From Morinoia aosen (Eukaryota > Arthropoda > Malacostraca > Amphipoda > Talitridae), in NCBI GenBank assembly GCA_030386875.1, contig CM059573.1, forward strand, positions 29,863,891 through 29,927,890: a DNA stretch of 64,000 nucleotides, read 5' to 3'. The notes under the pieces are model-generated. The model was not told the DNA's origin, did no database searches, and was given only the letters and a program-made list of their open reading frames with translations. The position numbers and the translations under genes are program-made. How positions within the stretch are numbered: the first letter of the stretch is position 1; the number at the start of each line of letters is the position of its first letter. Positions 36,000 through 47,849 of the stretch are shown piece after piece.

Positions 36000-36330
36000 T
36001 TTGATCGGTGAAAATTAGTATTCTCAGAGGAAAGATGTGAAGACCCGAGCTGAGGATTGGGCATTCATTTCTTATATTGAAATAGGTCAACTGTTTTTTT
36101 GTTTTACTACCAACCAATTTTCCAGCTCCTTTCACTTTTTTCTATTATTTATTTGTTTATTATGAGTTTTCATAGGTATTGCTGTTCTAATGCGAAAAGT
36201 ATCCTGTTTGGGAGCAACGTAATAGTGCATGAATCAACTGTTCTGCTAACTCCTTATTGAATGCCGCCCTCGTGTTTCCTCTCTTAGGAACCCATTTATC
36301 ATGATTATGGAGGCATAAACTAACTTATAA
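36000..36330 (+). repeat. Dispersed repeat, family Z (diverged copy)
   Basis: Shares with 8135-8515 and 61005-61365 the order AATTAGTATTCTCAG, GTGAAGACCCGAGCTGAGGA, a long pyrimidine-rich stretch, and the region preceding AATCAAATTCTTC. The identity is low. Confidence 0.45.
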
Positions 36331-37265
36331 TCAAATTCTTCGGCTCTTCTTATTCAAGTTTACACATACATTTGGAAATGGACGTTCCTGTTAGGTTGGA
36401 AGATTAGCACATAATGAGATGATTGTCGAATCAATATGCATTCAGTATGTTAGGCATGAGTATAATGAATTTAGCCTATTTTACAAGACGAAATCAACGT
36501 AAATGTTGTTCAGTGTTTATGTTAAATTGCAAAAGGATCAAACATTTCAGAGGTCAAAATAGAAGGACCGTTGTAATTGAGTTAATGAAAAATAAAAAGA
36601 GGAGAAAAGCATTTCAAATATTACTTCATTTAGAGGTATTTACTTTATAACACGAGTCATGATTGTAGAGTAACACAAGTTTCGCTTCTCCTTTCCCCAG
36701 TGAAGTGGCCAAGGATCATTTAGATGAAATCGTCAAACTCAGTTTCGTCTAACTCAGTCGAACTATGCGAAAATTTATCAATCAAAGTGACACTTTTGAA
36801 CGTGCATCTGCCTAAATCTTCTCACCCCAATAGTGTTATTTGCGAAAATTTTGGTAGAACAAGAGTCTTCGTATTATAGAGCTACTCACGTACACCTTAA
36901 CTAACTGCTAAGCGTATGAATAGTATTTTTTAGTTACTTCTCCACAAATTGAACAATAATTTTTATAAATAATCGCTCAAGTAATTTTGGATTTTCAGTC
37001 GTATGCTGACAGCTCTCGGTTTGCCCATTTTTTTATACCTAAAAATTAAATGTGTAATTTAATGTTAGTCAAATTTGGAAAAACCTACGGCGCTTAGATA
37101 AAGATTTTATAAATTTTTCCCTATTAATTTGTGTATTGATATTGTGAGTTTAAAAAACACGAAAATCATCGATTTGCTTTTGTATAAATATTCTCAAGTG
37201 GATAGCATGTGACCAATCCTTTATAAAGCCGGTAAGCCTTCTTGATTTGAGGCTTAGTGCTGGGT
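36331..37265. other. No supported feature
   Basis: AT-rich with one short frame (36423-36650) that has no motif. Confidence 0.35.
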
Positions 37266-37269
37266 GGCC

Positions 37270-37690
37270 TCTGAACTTCTAACGACAATGTGCAAGCGAC
37301 CCTTCAGAACACCACTGATTTAGCCGGTAACTTCTTGTGCTGGCACTGGGCAATCTTTCAACCCGCCCATGTTTCATTCCCCCAGCTGAGTCCCTCCTGG
37401 ACATTCGCAAGTTGAGGCAGCACTCGGAACAGCGAGTTGCCCAGATATATCGCTCTACGCGCCGGGAGAAAATTGGAGCCTTGTAAAGCTTGTTGGGTCT
37501 TCTGCACTGTTCGCATGGGGGTGTCACAAAGCTTCTGGCAGAACTTAATCCACACCCTTGCGCTGCTCGATGCACTCCAACATGTGGCGTGAGGACGATA
37601 ATTCATCAAATGTGTGCTGAATGTTTCTTTTCTTTCCTTCACAGGCGAGAAATTGAGTGCAGCCCAGCGGTTAAAATATGTGCGCATCCG
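37270..37690 (-). pseudogene. Possible mariner-type transposase N-terminal fragment
   Basis: The minus-strand frame of 109 codons contains RVWIKFCQKLCDTPMRTVQK, which resembles the first helix-turn-helix of mariner transposases (pattern R..IKFC.KLG.T...T...L). The following part (QQALQGSNFLPARRAIYLGN) could be the family's A(Y/F)G...LSR.QVF.W segment after decay. No catalytic region follows. The GC content is higher than its surroundings. A pyrimidine-AG on the + strand at about 37625-37644 is probably a by-product of lysine/glutamate codons on the other strand. Confidence 0.45.
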
Positions 37691-37699
37691 TAGGAAGTG

Positions 37700-39675
37700 T
37701 GCTATAAACTAAAACGTAAAGAAGTGAGTGACTGCTATTTTTTTTTGCATCTATGGACCAAGGTCGGGTACTTTACGGGTGCACGTCGTTTGATGGCTAC
37801 GTAACATTTCCATTCCCATCGATTGTTCAAATTTTGTCATCATTTTACTACCTCAGCCAAGGTTTAGCAGTAGGTTTTATCTTAGTCTACCATTTTTATT
37901 CCCAGGGCCAAAATATTGATGCAATGAAGTTGAGAAATTAAATTACCCTAAATTCAAAAGATCAGATTTGTGAATGACCATCATGGCAGGTTTACCAGGA
38001 CAAGATAACAAAAGTAAAACAATGCATAATCTTTATGATGCGTCTATTTATTTGGTCAACTTTTTTACATTGGCAGCAATAATTGAAGGACTGGGAAAAC
38101 TCTATAGTCATCATCAGAATAGAAAAAATCTATATCCCTGAAACATCTAGACGTGTAGAAGTGGGATTTTTACTGAAGCTCATGCCGAGCGCACTTCATG
38201 TTGACGACCTAATAATCCTTAAACTTGACGTACCGATTCCACTTTGAATTTCTCAATAGTTACCTAGTTCTGGGAAACGATACTGAAATGAACTAAGATT
38301 TTAGTGGGCATATCTGCCACTAGAATTGCAAAAGTGTTCATCAAACAATTGCACACCATTTGTTTTTTGATTGCTTTCTAAAATTTACTGTTGATTTTAT
38401 GCAGTCTGGTATAGGAGTTGACAATTTTTTCTACATTGCAAGTTTTTATTGAATGGAGCTAGTGAAGTACATTATTCGACGGTGATTTCAAGCACAGGTA
38501 AAGATACGATCTGAGGCCAAATGAAGTTGACACATTTGTAATTTGGATTCATGAACGTTTAGAAAAAGGAAAGAAATTACTTCATTTCTTTCTATTCCAC
38601 TGCAAATAGAGTTAATATATTTCAAAGCCTTTGAACGTGTAATACATATTTAATTCCTTCCCTGACATGAACAGTTCGATTTTTGCTGCAGGGGCAGGTA
38701 GTACCATCTGCGGTTTGAGAAATTATGAAATTGTATTCTTCATCCAATGTCCAATGCTTTTCTAATAAAATTTCATCATTTAGATTTTAAGATGATTTTA
38801 TCTCATTGGAATTCTAAGGTTTCTAAAGTAACTGTTAAAAAGTGTGATCCTCGTGTCAGGTTTGCGCAAAAGTTATGTCCGATTGAAAAATCTTGGGAAA
38901 AATAAAATGTCTTTCAATACATCTCTTCTTTGCTTTCAATGTTCACTCCTTCTTTGAACAAGCTTATGAATGCCTCGCTTGTGAAATTCTGTAGGTTTAG
39001 AATCAGAATATAAATTCAACTCTTTTTCAATCTCTTCTTAAAATTGTTCGGGAGTCATCGGAAAAAATGGAAATCAGAAGCGGGTTGTTTTGGCCACGTC
39101 TGTCTTGCAATTTCCCTAGTGGTAACAGTAGGATTTTTGAACACGAAAACATTCAACTGATCGGAATTAAAATCACCACTTTAAAGACGAGACTCCTACA
39201 ACTTCTCTCATTCCCTACATCATCCCCATGAATGTTTTGAACAGATTTTACTGCCACATTCGCATTAATATTTTTCATTAATATTTTTTCTGCCACATTT
39301 CAACCTTTATGAAACTCTTACAGCAGAACGTTTCTTACGTGATCAATAGGTGGAACAATCATGGAAGCCATATTTATGAAAAGTATGAGCGTAACAGCGT
39401 TAGAAATCGCTCAGTTTAGTCAGAAATATATTACACTCAGATCGGAATATAAATAACTGACAAATCAAATTTTCAACATCCGTTCTAAAAATCAGACAAT
39501 CCTTCTGCACTAACCAGATGCAAAGCTAGGAATCACTGAAAAAAGACATTCAATTCTTTTTTATCCGCATTGTCTTACCGTTTCAAGTCTTTTTTTACGA
39601 CCTGTTATAAGCTTGTGAAAACTTTCTCTTACTGTGCTAAATACCTTCCGCTATTTTGAATATTTAGTACTAGTA
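37700..39675. other. No supported feature
   Basis: AT-rich. No repeats or frames of note. Confidence 0.4.
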
Positions 39676-39679
39676 TGTA

Positions 39680-40031
39680 CACCGGGTGTTGCGTAATTCG
39701 ATGCACTTATTTATCAATAGAAAGCGTAAAATGAAACGATTTTCAGGAGTAACAAAAACCTCAGAGCTCCTACGTTTTCGAGAAATAATGACCTGAAATA
39801 ATATTAGATTTCCCTAGGACTAGGCTAAAGTGCGCGCCAACAGCCTGCTTAAGAAGTTAGATTTTATTCGTTGGCTGCATTGCTAGCCAATTCCCAGGAA
39901 TCTGAAGTCCTTTCAGGTCATCATTTTTTCAAAACGAAGGAGTTTTGATGTTTTTGTCACTCGTGAAAAAAAAATTTCTGCGTTTTTTTGTATATGTCAA
40001 AAATATGTGTATCGAATTACACAACACCCTG
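39680..40031. mobile_element. 352-bp MITE with long inverted arms, TA-flanked
   Basis: The left end is CACCGGGTGTTGCGTAATTC and the right end (reverse complement) CAGGGTGTTGTGTAATTCGA. The similarity continues for over 100 bp inward (TCGAT.CAC.TATTT; AAAAACCTCA.A.CTCCT.CGTTTT; TGA.GACCTGAAA). TA lies at both edges (39678-39679, 40032-40033), fitting a Tc1/mariner-type target duplication. No coding capacity is visible. The + frame starting at 39988 overlaps the right end by chance. Confidence 0.82.
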
Positions 40032-40033
40032 TA

Positions 40034-42830
40034 TAAACATAAACTGCGGTATGTTTCACCTATTCGTAAATCAAGCCTGTAACTCAAATTTCTGTAAATT
40101 ATTAATCATTAAAGATCAAGAAATTAACTCAGTTTTTCTATTCCATCAATTCCGTGATATAGCCTTTTCTGAGATTCCTTACCATCTCGCCTCGGATCTG
40201 TCTTTTAACATTAGTAACCTATTTCCTTTTCCAGGGATGTTGCCCGGAGACAAAAATATTCCTTTCAATGCCTATTTATGAAAAGGCTTCCATTTTCCCC
40301 TATGACATTGCATTTCACTTCACTACTACATGGGGAAAATTTCAGTCCACTGCACACCAAGCTCCGGACTTGACAGCGAGGTAATTATTTTGGGCTTATG
40401 GATAATTCTTTACAACAGTTGCTCTCCTTCACGAATACCTTTATCTTAAACTGATCAGGTATCTTCAACTTACTTCAAGAACTAGCTGAGTTTTTAGCGA
40501 TTTTCAGGTAAAATTATGCGGGCATTCATGGGGTCTACGCACAGTAGAATAATTTATTCTTGGTAGTGATGGTGATTTTTTCTTTCGCCATTTTCTACTA
40601 TTAAGAATACTGCTAATAACGTTAAACGTTTTTGTAGTCTTGTTTTAGATATTTTTATCGACTTTTGCTGATAGTAGATGAATTATCCAATACATTATTT
40701 CAAGTGATGAAGTTCTGAACTGAACTTCCAATGCTTGCTGTCGTTCGATGATAGAATAATGCTTCCTATTTTGGAAGCTATTGAGAATGAATAATATGCT
40801 ACTCGTAACTTATTCATTTCAATTCATCCTCCTTTAAGGTAATTGAGAATTTAATGCTCCATCAAATATTTTTTCCTGAAGTAATTGAGCCATATATCTT
40901 TCACAAGACCAGGAAATTTTTACGAGCGCCAATATCTCTCGAGCAAGTGCGGTAGCCAAATCTTTCATCGTCCATTCACGGTTGACAGCTTAGTCTTATA
41001 CTGATTTTTTAAATGAAGTGTGGTCTCCCTAACTCGTTTTTTATAACTGTATCATTTTCTTCGACCTCATTCCGACTTTCAGTTTTATAACTTTGTAATT
41101 TTCATAAGCCATAAATTTAGAATACTTACGAAAAAACGAGGAGCGTAGTTTTTATATAAACTTTTATAACATAACAACATGCAGTGATTGGCCAAAAGAA
41201 AGCGTCCATTTGAAATTGAATGCAAATTCTGGGCAACTGATTATCCTTACTTTATCATAACCACTCGGGACATTCATTTGCTCATAGCTCATTTAATTTA
41301 TGAGTTAAGTTTCACACTTAAATATATTTTTCCTGAAATTGTGTATGTAGAATTTATCATACCAATTTGAATTTCTTGAATATTAGCCTATTGATTCATT
41401 TGATGCAAATGGACAATTAATGTTAAGATCCAGGAAATTTCCCAGGAAATCTGATAAATCCATTAAAAACTGTGTGTGTGGCATGCTAGAAAAATTTCAC
41501 CTCAGTATGGTGTAGTTTGCTTTTTGGTTCTGACTTTGGTTCAGGCTGAGCGGCAACCTTGAGTGCGTATCTCAGCTATAACGAGATTCACAGCGGCGTC
41601 GCGAACATATTGATGCACTTCTATGTATTTTCTTCCCCTCAAATTTGCTTATCTTAACCCAGCCGTGCTGACACTTTTCAACTTACAACATTCTAACCGT
41701 TCTAATCAATTATAAAATAACTAAGCATGTCCTACAGAGAATATTCTAGCTCTTACACGTGATGGTTACAAGCTTGAAGAACACACAGTGCTTTAGGTAG
41801 TGGAGGGTGGGCAGTCACGGGGCTATCCATCTCGCTGTCTGGAGACGACAGCTACAGGACATTGTAGGGACTCGAGGGTCGCTGTAACTCTCTGCCCAGG
41901 AAGAAGTTTCAGCGTGACCGATACATCATGTTCAACGTTGATCTCTTTATTATTACCTATTCAGTGTTACATAAACCAATGAAATAGAAGCAAAATATTG
42001 CGATAAAGTGCAAGTTTTCATAGGCGGTCTACAATATTGCTAGTACTACATGAAAAGTTGTAAAACACAATCACCCACTTATGACAGAGAAGCTTAGATA
42101 AACTTCAAAGCATCAGTTGGAAGAGTGTGCAAGTTAAAATTGAATTATTCGAGAAAACTTGAACTTATGAACTGCCAAACCCCCCAAAAAATTTAACTTC
42201 TGTTCTTAAATTTCTTTTGATAACTTGGAAATTAAACCTCGGTTCTTTTTTTTACAAAATAGCTTTGAATAATATTCAAGACGACACTTCCTTAATCAAT
42301 ACCCGTAAATTAGATACTATTGCTAGAGCTGGAGACGTGACACCCTACGACGGTGCCTGAATACTGTAGAACGTAATGTGAGCCCGTATGGAAGCGCACC
42401 TCGAGCGCTCTTGAGCAGACGATACACTGGACTGTTTTGATTGTCATCGCCACAGGCTGTGTGCGGTCAGTGATGGTTGAGCAACCAATGAACATGATAC
42501 ACCAACCGCTAAGCCCGTGGTACTCGAGTGTTGTATTTGGGGTATTATAACTCGGGTGTTTCATTCCTAAGTTAATACGAGAAAAACATCTTGTTTTTTA
42601 AAAGTTTCATTAAAAGTATCGCTTTCAAACATCCGTTTCATTCACCTTCAGTACCTAAAACACAAAACGCAAGAAACAATAATCATGCATCTCACGTTTG
42701 TGAACGAATGAAATTTTGCGAACACGCAAGAAAGAGTGAAAGCGGAATTGGAAAAGTGTAATACTAGCTCATTATTTAAAGCGGCCCAAAGCTGGATTGA
42801 TTATTTAGTGGGCCTTGGATCTAATAATTC
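40034..42830. other. No supported feature; two GC-richer patches
   Basis: Mostly AT-rich. GC-richer patches at about 41790-41940 (with a GCTGTCTGGAGACGACAGC hairpin) and 42310-42560 carry open frames of 60 and 84 codons without recognisable motifs. They may be exons or eroded transposon parts, but splice signals are not convincing. Confidence 0.3.
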
Positions 42831-42835
42831 AAATA

Positions 42836-42958
42836 TTTTCCAACGCACCAGGTGAGCAGGATGCGACAATTTACATTTAATCGTTTAGTGAGGCTGTAGG
42901 GCTATTAATTTACGAGTTTTCAACGTACCAGGTGAGCAGGATGCGACAATTTACATTT
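42836..42958. repeat. 41-bp direct repeat, spacing about 82 bp
   Basis: ACCAGGTGAGCAGGATGCGA followed by CAATTTACATTT occurs at about 42846-42877 and 42928-42958, with nearly identical flanks TTTTC(C)AACG(C/T). Confidence 0.88.
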
Positions 42959-43169
42959 TTCTCAAATAGGATGTTCCGCAAAATCTGTTTTTCGCCATTA
43001 CCATTTTACCACATACCTTGAAAACTACGATGTTGAAGGAATACCGTTAGGACCTTATTTACGGGTTGTGTGGCTTTTCATTATTAATAGTCGTTCTCCA
43101 ACAACATCTGAAACTTTGATTTTACCATCTTTTATTGTTTCATTTCGAGTGTGCTAACCTATTCTACTC

Positions 43170-43300
43170 TAATAACTATCTGCGGGGTCGAGTTGAAAGT
43201 CCACCCAACCTACTCAGGAGGTTGGTGAGCGTGGAGCCACGGGGGACCTTACGACTACCTTGGTAGTTAATTAAAGTCATTAAACTTTAAGCTTTCTGGA
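43170..43300 (+). other. Candidate structured RNA-like segment
   Basis: A GC-richer block with nested complementary pieces: GGTC (about 43187) with GACC (about 43248), TCCAC with GTGGA, CCAACCT with AGGTTGG, and CTACC-TTGG-TAG. The order is consistent with a compact multi-stem fold. Five-prime regions of some non-LTR retrotransposons carry such folds, some of them self-cleaving, but no HDV or hammerhead core could be confirmed by eye. A short frame beginning MEASETFFLMASS follows at about 43362. Function unknown. Confidence 0.25.
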
Positions 43301-43309
43301 ACCTGAGCC

Positions 43310-44760
43310 CACGGATTAACTTTGGCTCAATTTCAACTGTTTCAGGAATAGGAGGCAAACCTATGGAGGCATCGGAAACTTTCTTCTTAATGGCAAGTAG
43401 CACCTGCACTTCAATTCACTGCTCATTTTCTCTTTTACAAGTATTAAATTTTGCAAATATTTTTAACACTTAGTTCCATATATAACTTGAAAGAGAATGA
43501 GCTGAGGACCCACCTGCGCGGCAATAAATCCATAAATGCTCCGCAACGCTTGTGAGTAGCCTACAGTGCAGGTGACGTTTCGTCTCCCTGAAGTCAGTGT
43601 TGTCTCACTAGCCGCATGAGTACTGATAGGCAACAACGCTGTTTGAACAACTCAGGAAACTATAACATAGGAGCGAAACTATGCGTTATACATTTTTTAC
43701 CGTGACATCTAAAATTGGTATCGTGGAGCAAAAATCACTCTCAGACGTAAATTTTCTGATGTGACAGTAAAGGAGGATAACTAATGTTTTCACACCGGAA
43801 TTCTCAAAAAAAAAAACAGATTTAAAAAAAGTTATGCATACAGTATGACAGCGTAATCTCATTTAGCTATGAGACTAGATTTAATAATTTTTTGATGCAC
43901 ATGACGTACAATTATGCTCCACTAAGAAAACCATTTCTTACGAAGGTAATTGCTGGCTTGAATATTTCAGCGTGCATAAACTTTCTCATTTTCTGATAGA
44001 AAGCTCATTTAAGAAATACTTAAACAATTTCAACAATTTATATACCACAAGTGATACAGCAGTAAGTTGTTTCTCAAGTCTAGTACAATGGACACATTTG
44101 AGTAGAGCTACTTATGGGCCCGAATAAGTTCAGCGACTACTATATAAGCATCCTGTCATTAACTCAACGCTATTTTTAGGTGTACAATTGTGTTTAACCT
44201 AATTTACTTAACCTAGATGCATAGTTGACTAATCAATAAATTGATTCTTCAGAGATTCGATGTTTTATTTCACAAAATTAGTGTATATGGACTTGATTTG
44301 GACAGTATAATCTAGAAAACGACTAGGAGCAGACTTAAGATCAAAGTCATTAATCATGGCAAATTACCTTCTCAGGATATGTCATCTAGAAGAAAAAATT
44401 TTAGTTGATAACCTTATGTGGTGAATATTTCGATAGGGAGACGGATTCAAGAACCGTTTTGAAAGCTTTGTAAGAACTTTTTTTCACGGATCTCAGTAGG
44501 GATCCCATTTCAATTCCTAGTTCCAATGAAGAGGATACTGTGTTGTAGCCGAGATTTTGAATGATAAGGAAATATGAAGTTATTTCGATTTCAGGTTAAA
44601 CGATCATGATGGCCAGTTTGTGCAGTTAATAATTATTTGAGACCTCTGTCGCCATCATCAGTCAGTGTTTTATACATGAAATTACATATGAAGAACTTGT
44701 AGAGATCCAAAAGCGTACGTACTCTTTAAACTATTGAATGAATCATTTTATGCGAGCATT
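43310..44760. other. No supported feature
   Basis: AT-rich with no further recognised features. Confidence 0.35.
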
Positions 44761-44782
44761 ATATTCTAATTTCTTTACCGCT

Positions 44783-46560
44783 CTAATGGCTCTTTTTCCA
44801 AAACAAAGAGAAAATTGGCTTTATTTTAATCAGTTCCGTGTCAATCTTGTATCCCGCATTGTAGATATGGTGAAATGATCGTTCGATAAAGTATTTTAAA
44901 GCTTCTCCGGGCAATACGTTTTTCACTTTATTAAGAATTCTAACGGATTTTGTTAATTTAGTACTAATTAGTGCAATATGCTCTTTGAATGCCAGGTATT
45001 TATCTAATGTTATGCCCAGGAACTTACAGCAGTTTATTTCTTCAATTTCACTATCACCAATTTTAACACGTGGAATTAAGAGACACATTTCTCTTGTATG
45101 AGAATGTAATGTATTTTGTCTTTTCAATATATCGTAATCAATTTATTTTATGATATTTAAGCCAAATTGAAACCTTTTGCTGCCTGTTATTTACGCTCTT
45201 CACAATTAAAATTGAATTTTCATTCTGAAGGACAGCCGAGAGCGTGCTTCGTCGATAAAAAGTATGAATTTGAACAATGAAGTAGATTTAACTATATAGT
45301 TGATAAAGATCAAAATGAGGGGAGGCACAAGGACAGACCCTTGTGGTACTCCATGGCTGATTGTCAGTAGTTTCGATTGTGCATCGTCAATGTCAACATA
45401 TTGCTTCCGATTTGTTAAGTATGATTTGAATCAATCATGAGCTACTCCTCTAATGCGATAAAAGTGTAGTTTCGATAGTAAAATATTATTGTCCACTCAA
45501 TCGAATGCCTTTCGGAAGTCAAGAAACACGGAGAAAAAAGCCTTCCATTATCTATATTCGAGTAAGGGTTTTGTAAATGATTCAATACACCCTGTGTTGC
45601 TAATTTTTTAGAACGAAAACTATATTGTTTATCGTAGAGGAACTATTTTTGTTCATAAGAATAATACATTTTCTATACACAATTTTCTCGAATATTTTGC
45701 TCATAATTGATAGAACAAAGACAGGTTTATAATTATTAATGTGTGTTTTATCACTATTTCTAAAAATAGGGGTCACTATGGCAATTTTGAGAAAGTTCGG
45801 GAAAAAAAACTCTGGAAAGTGACTGGTTAATAAAATTAGATATGAATGGTCCTATTATATCAGCTATATCTTGAAGTACTTTAACCGAGAACGTTTTCAA
45901 TCCATTTGATGTATTTTCCATGTTGTTTATACACACTATTTGAACGGAGGAATTAGTTACTAAAGACATTTTTCTTGATGAGAAGCACCAGGAAATGGTT
46001 AGATAAGTCAGAAGTTTTCAGTCGGGATAAAAAATCATTTGGATCTACCATGAAAATATTATCGAGCAGCGTAGCAGATTCTGATGAAATACGTGGAGGC
46101 TTCGTGATGATTGGCAGAAAAGATTTAGGCTGAAAAACACTTATGGAATTTGAGATTTGTTCACAGCTTTAATGTTTTATAAGATCGTAGCTGAAATCCG
46201 CGCAAATTATTATGTCATTGTGAAAAGACTTGTTAAACTGAGATATAATTCTATGAAGCTCATTCTGGAAATATACCGGACAGGCGGTTGAAGGCCTATT
46301 TACCGTTGCAAGCATAATCTGTTTACCACTTTTCGTTAGTTCTATAAATAGAGTTTCCATGTGGTCACTATTCATAGTTGCACTTAAAATGGCTCTCGAA
46401 AATATGTGATTAGATATGTACGTACTGACGCCGCCGCCACTTTTATTATTTTTATTACGTAGTGAATGGTGGCCATAATAGTTTTGCATTTGAATCATGT
46501 CTTTAATTGAATCATCTAGACACCTTTTGGCAAAGCTAAGAACGTCAAAGTTACAGTTTA
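44783..46560 (-). mobile_element. Decayed non-LTR retrotransposon (endonuclease-RT type)
   Basis: On the minus strand, going down from 46500, an APE-type endonuclease part has GGGVSTYIS, then ETLFIELTKSGKQIMLATVN and RPSTACP, then IIICADFSYDL (family: GDFN). Next, at 45760-45969, comes an RT entry region (GLKTFSVKVLQDIADIIGPF...FPELSQ). At 45303-45360 the hallmark motif reads SHGVPQGSVLVPPLILIFIN. The catalytic FADD box is degraded (LFIDEA near 45255). A C-terminal RT part, CCKFLGITLDKYLAFKEHI, follows at 44900-45060. Frames change several times. The layout matches Jockey/CR1/L2-like elements; the clade is not resolved. No RNase H and no clear 3' tail were found. Inactive. Confidence 0.85.
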
Positions 46561-47150
46561 GCTCAGTGATAGTAGAAGATATTCATCTATTTTTGGATAA
46601 AGTGACCTACATTCCCAACATAATGGCGAAAAATCAATTCAGGTTGTTCTCATCGATTCATTGAATTTTTGAGTTTTAATAGTTTCAAAGTTTCCAGTTT
46701 CATTTAGGTTTGGATACAATGTATTCAAATGATTGAGATCTGGGTCGGTCAACATCATCAAATATATCAACATGGTCAATTATAGAAATGAATAAACAGT
46801 AAGTAATATACAACGTAGAGAAAAAGAAATACAAACTCAAAATAAAAATAAAGGTAATACTACTTAAAACAATTGAAAAGTACAAAATCCCACCGATATT
46901 ATTAGCCTTAATCTGGTACAATTTCATAAGGAGTACACGCAATCAGTGATTGAGCGAGTACATTAGGACTCATAAATTTCTTATTATGTAGTAACAAGGC
47001 TGTCATACAAAGTGGTATCCGCATGTAATACATAAGGTGTAACAAAAGACTAAATGGATTTAAATCGAAGTGACAGTGACGATATCTAACATAAAGACCT
47101 TGAATATATAAATTCTTCTCAGATTTAGCATCACACGTGACACGCAAACC
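46561..47150. other. No supported feature
   Basis: May include the decayed 5' end of the LINE. The minus-strand frames 46700-46942 and 46908-47147 have no motifs. Confidence 0.3.
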
Positions 47151-47153
47151 TTG

Positions 47154-47846
47154 TTATAGGTCCCGCCACTGAGCGTAGTTATCACTAGTTACTCAGTGGA
47201 AATTAGGAACAGTGAACCGTGCGTTTGAAGTGAACAGTGCGTTTTTTCCGACCAATGGAGATGAGGATAACGGGAGAAGAGGTCCGAGTTCTCTTGAAGA
47301 GGTTATTTCCATCCAGAGTCTCTTGCTGTAGTTTTCACATCCAAGTGTGTGTGAAGCTCTTTTAGAGGGAGAGTTTAACCTACCGGCTGACGATGTGACT
47401 CTTCTCATGCAGATTGATCACTTGCGATTTAACTCTTACCTCAACGGAACTACGTATCTACGTTGATTCACCTAGTTTGAAAGAGGGGGCAATTCATTGT
47501 GAGAAGTTATTGAAGTGTTGTGATGATGTTTTTGTGATTGGGGAGGAAGACGTTTTCAGAAAAACTTATTCCGCTGGGTGCACCATGCTCAAACTCATCA
47601 CAGAATGTGACTACTGGAAAAGGGTTCCTTTCTCGAAAAGATGTGTGCATTTCAGCGATCCTCGTACAACTATGTAGTCCGATAAGTGAGCAACCCCAGC
47701 CAGTGGCAAATCGTTCTCGTGAGCAGGGTTTCACTCAGTTGAAGGATGCGTTAGGACAGCCTCAGAGTACAAGCTATGTCAAGCCCCCAAACGTTATAGG
47801 TCCAGCCACTGGGCGTAGTTATCACTATGTTACTCAGTGGAAATTA
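47154..47846 (+). pseudogene. Unassigned decayed coding segment between 52-bp direct repeats
   Basis: A coding-looking, GC-richer stretch reads, in successive + frames, MEMRITGEEVRVLLKRLFPS (about 47256), VCEALLEGEFNLPADDVTLL (about 47350), VDSPSLKEGAIHCEKLLKCC then VFVIGEEDVF (47470-47560), and REQGFTQLKDALGQPQSTSY (about 47720). At least two frameshifts separate them. It is flanked by two nearly identical direct repeats (47154-47205, 47793-47846), each holding a hairpin CCACTG(A/G)G...CTCAGTGG. The pattern of a small N-terminal protein with CEALL...DDV...I resembles ORF1/gag-like proteins of retroelements, but no zinc knuckle is visible and the identity is unproven. Confidence 0.4.
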
Positions 47847-47849
47847 AGA

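Noticed and set aside
37600-37645. Polypyrimidine tract plus CAG on +, like a splice acceptor
   Set aside because: It lies over a minus-strand mariner-like frame whose Glu/Lys codons explain the pyrimidines. No coding-like sequence follows on +.
44783-46500. Three separate minus-strand host genes
   Set aside because: The frames are consecutive pieces (endonuclease, RT entry, RT C-terminus) of one decayed LINE, linked by the SHGVPQGSVL motif between them.
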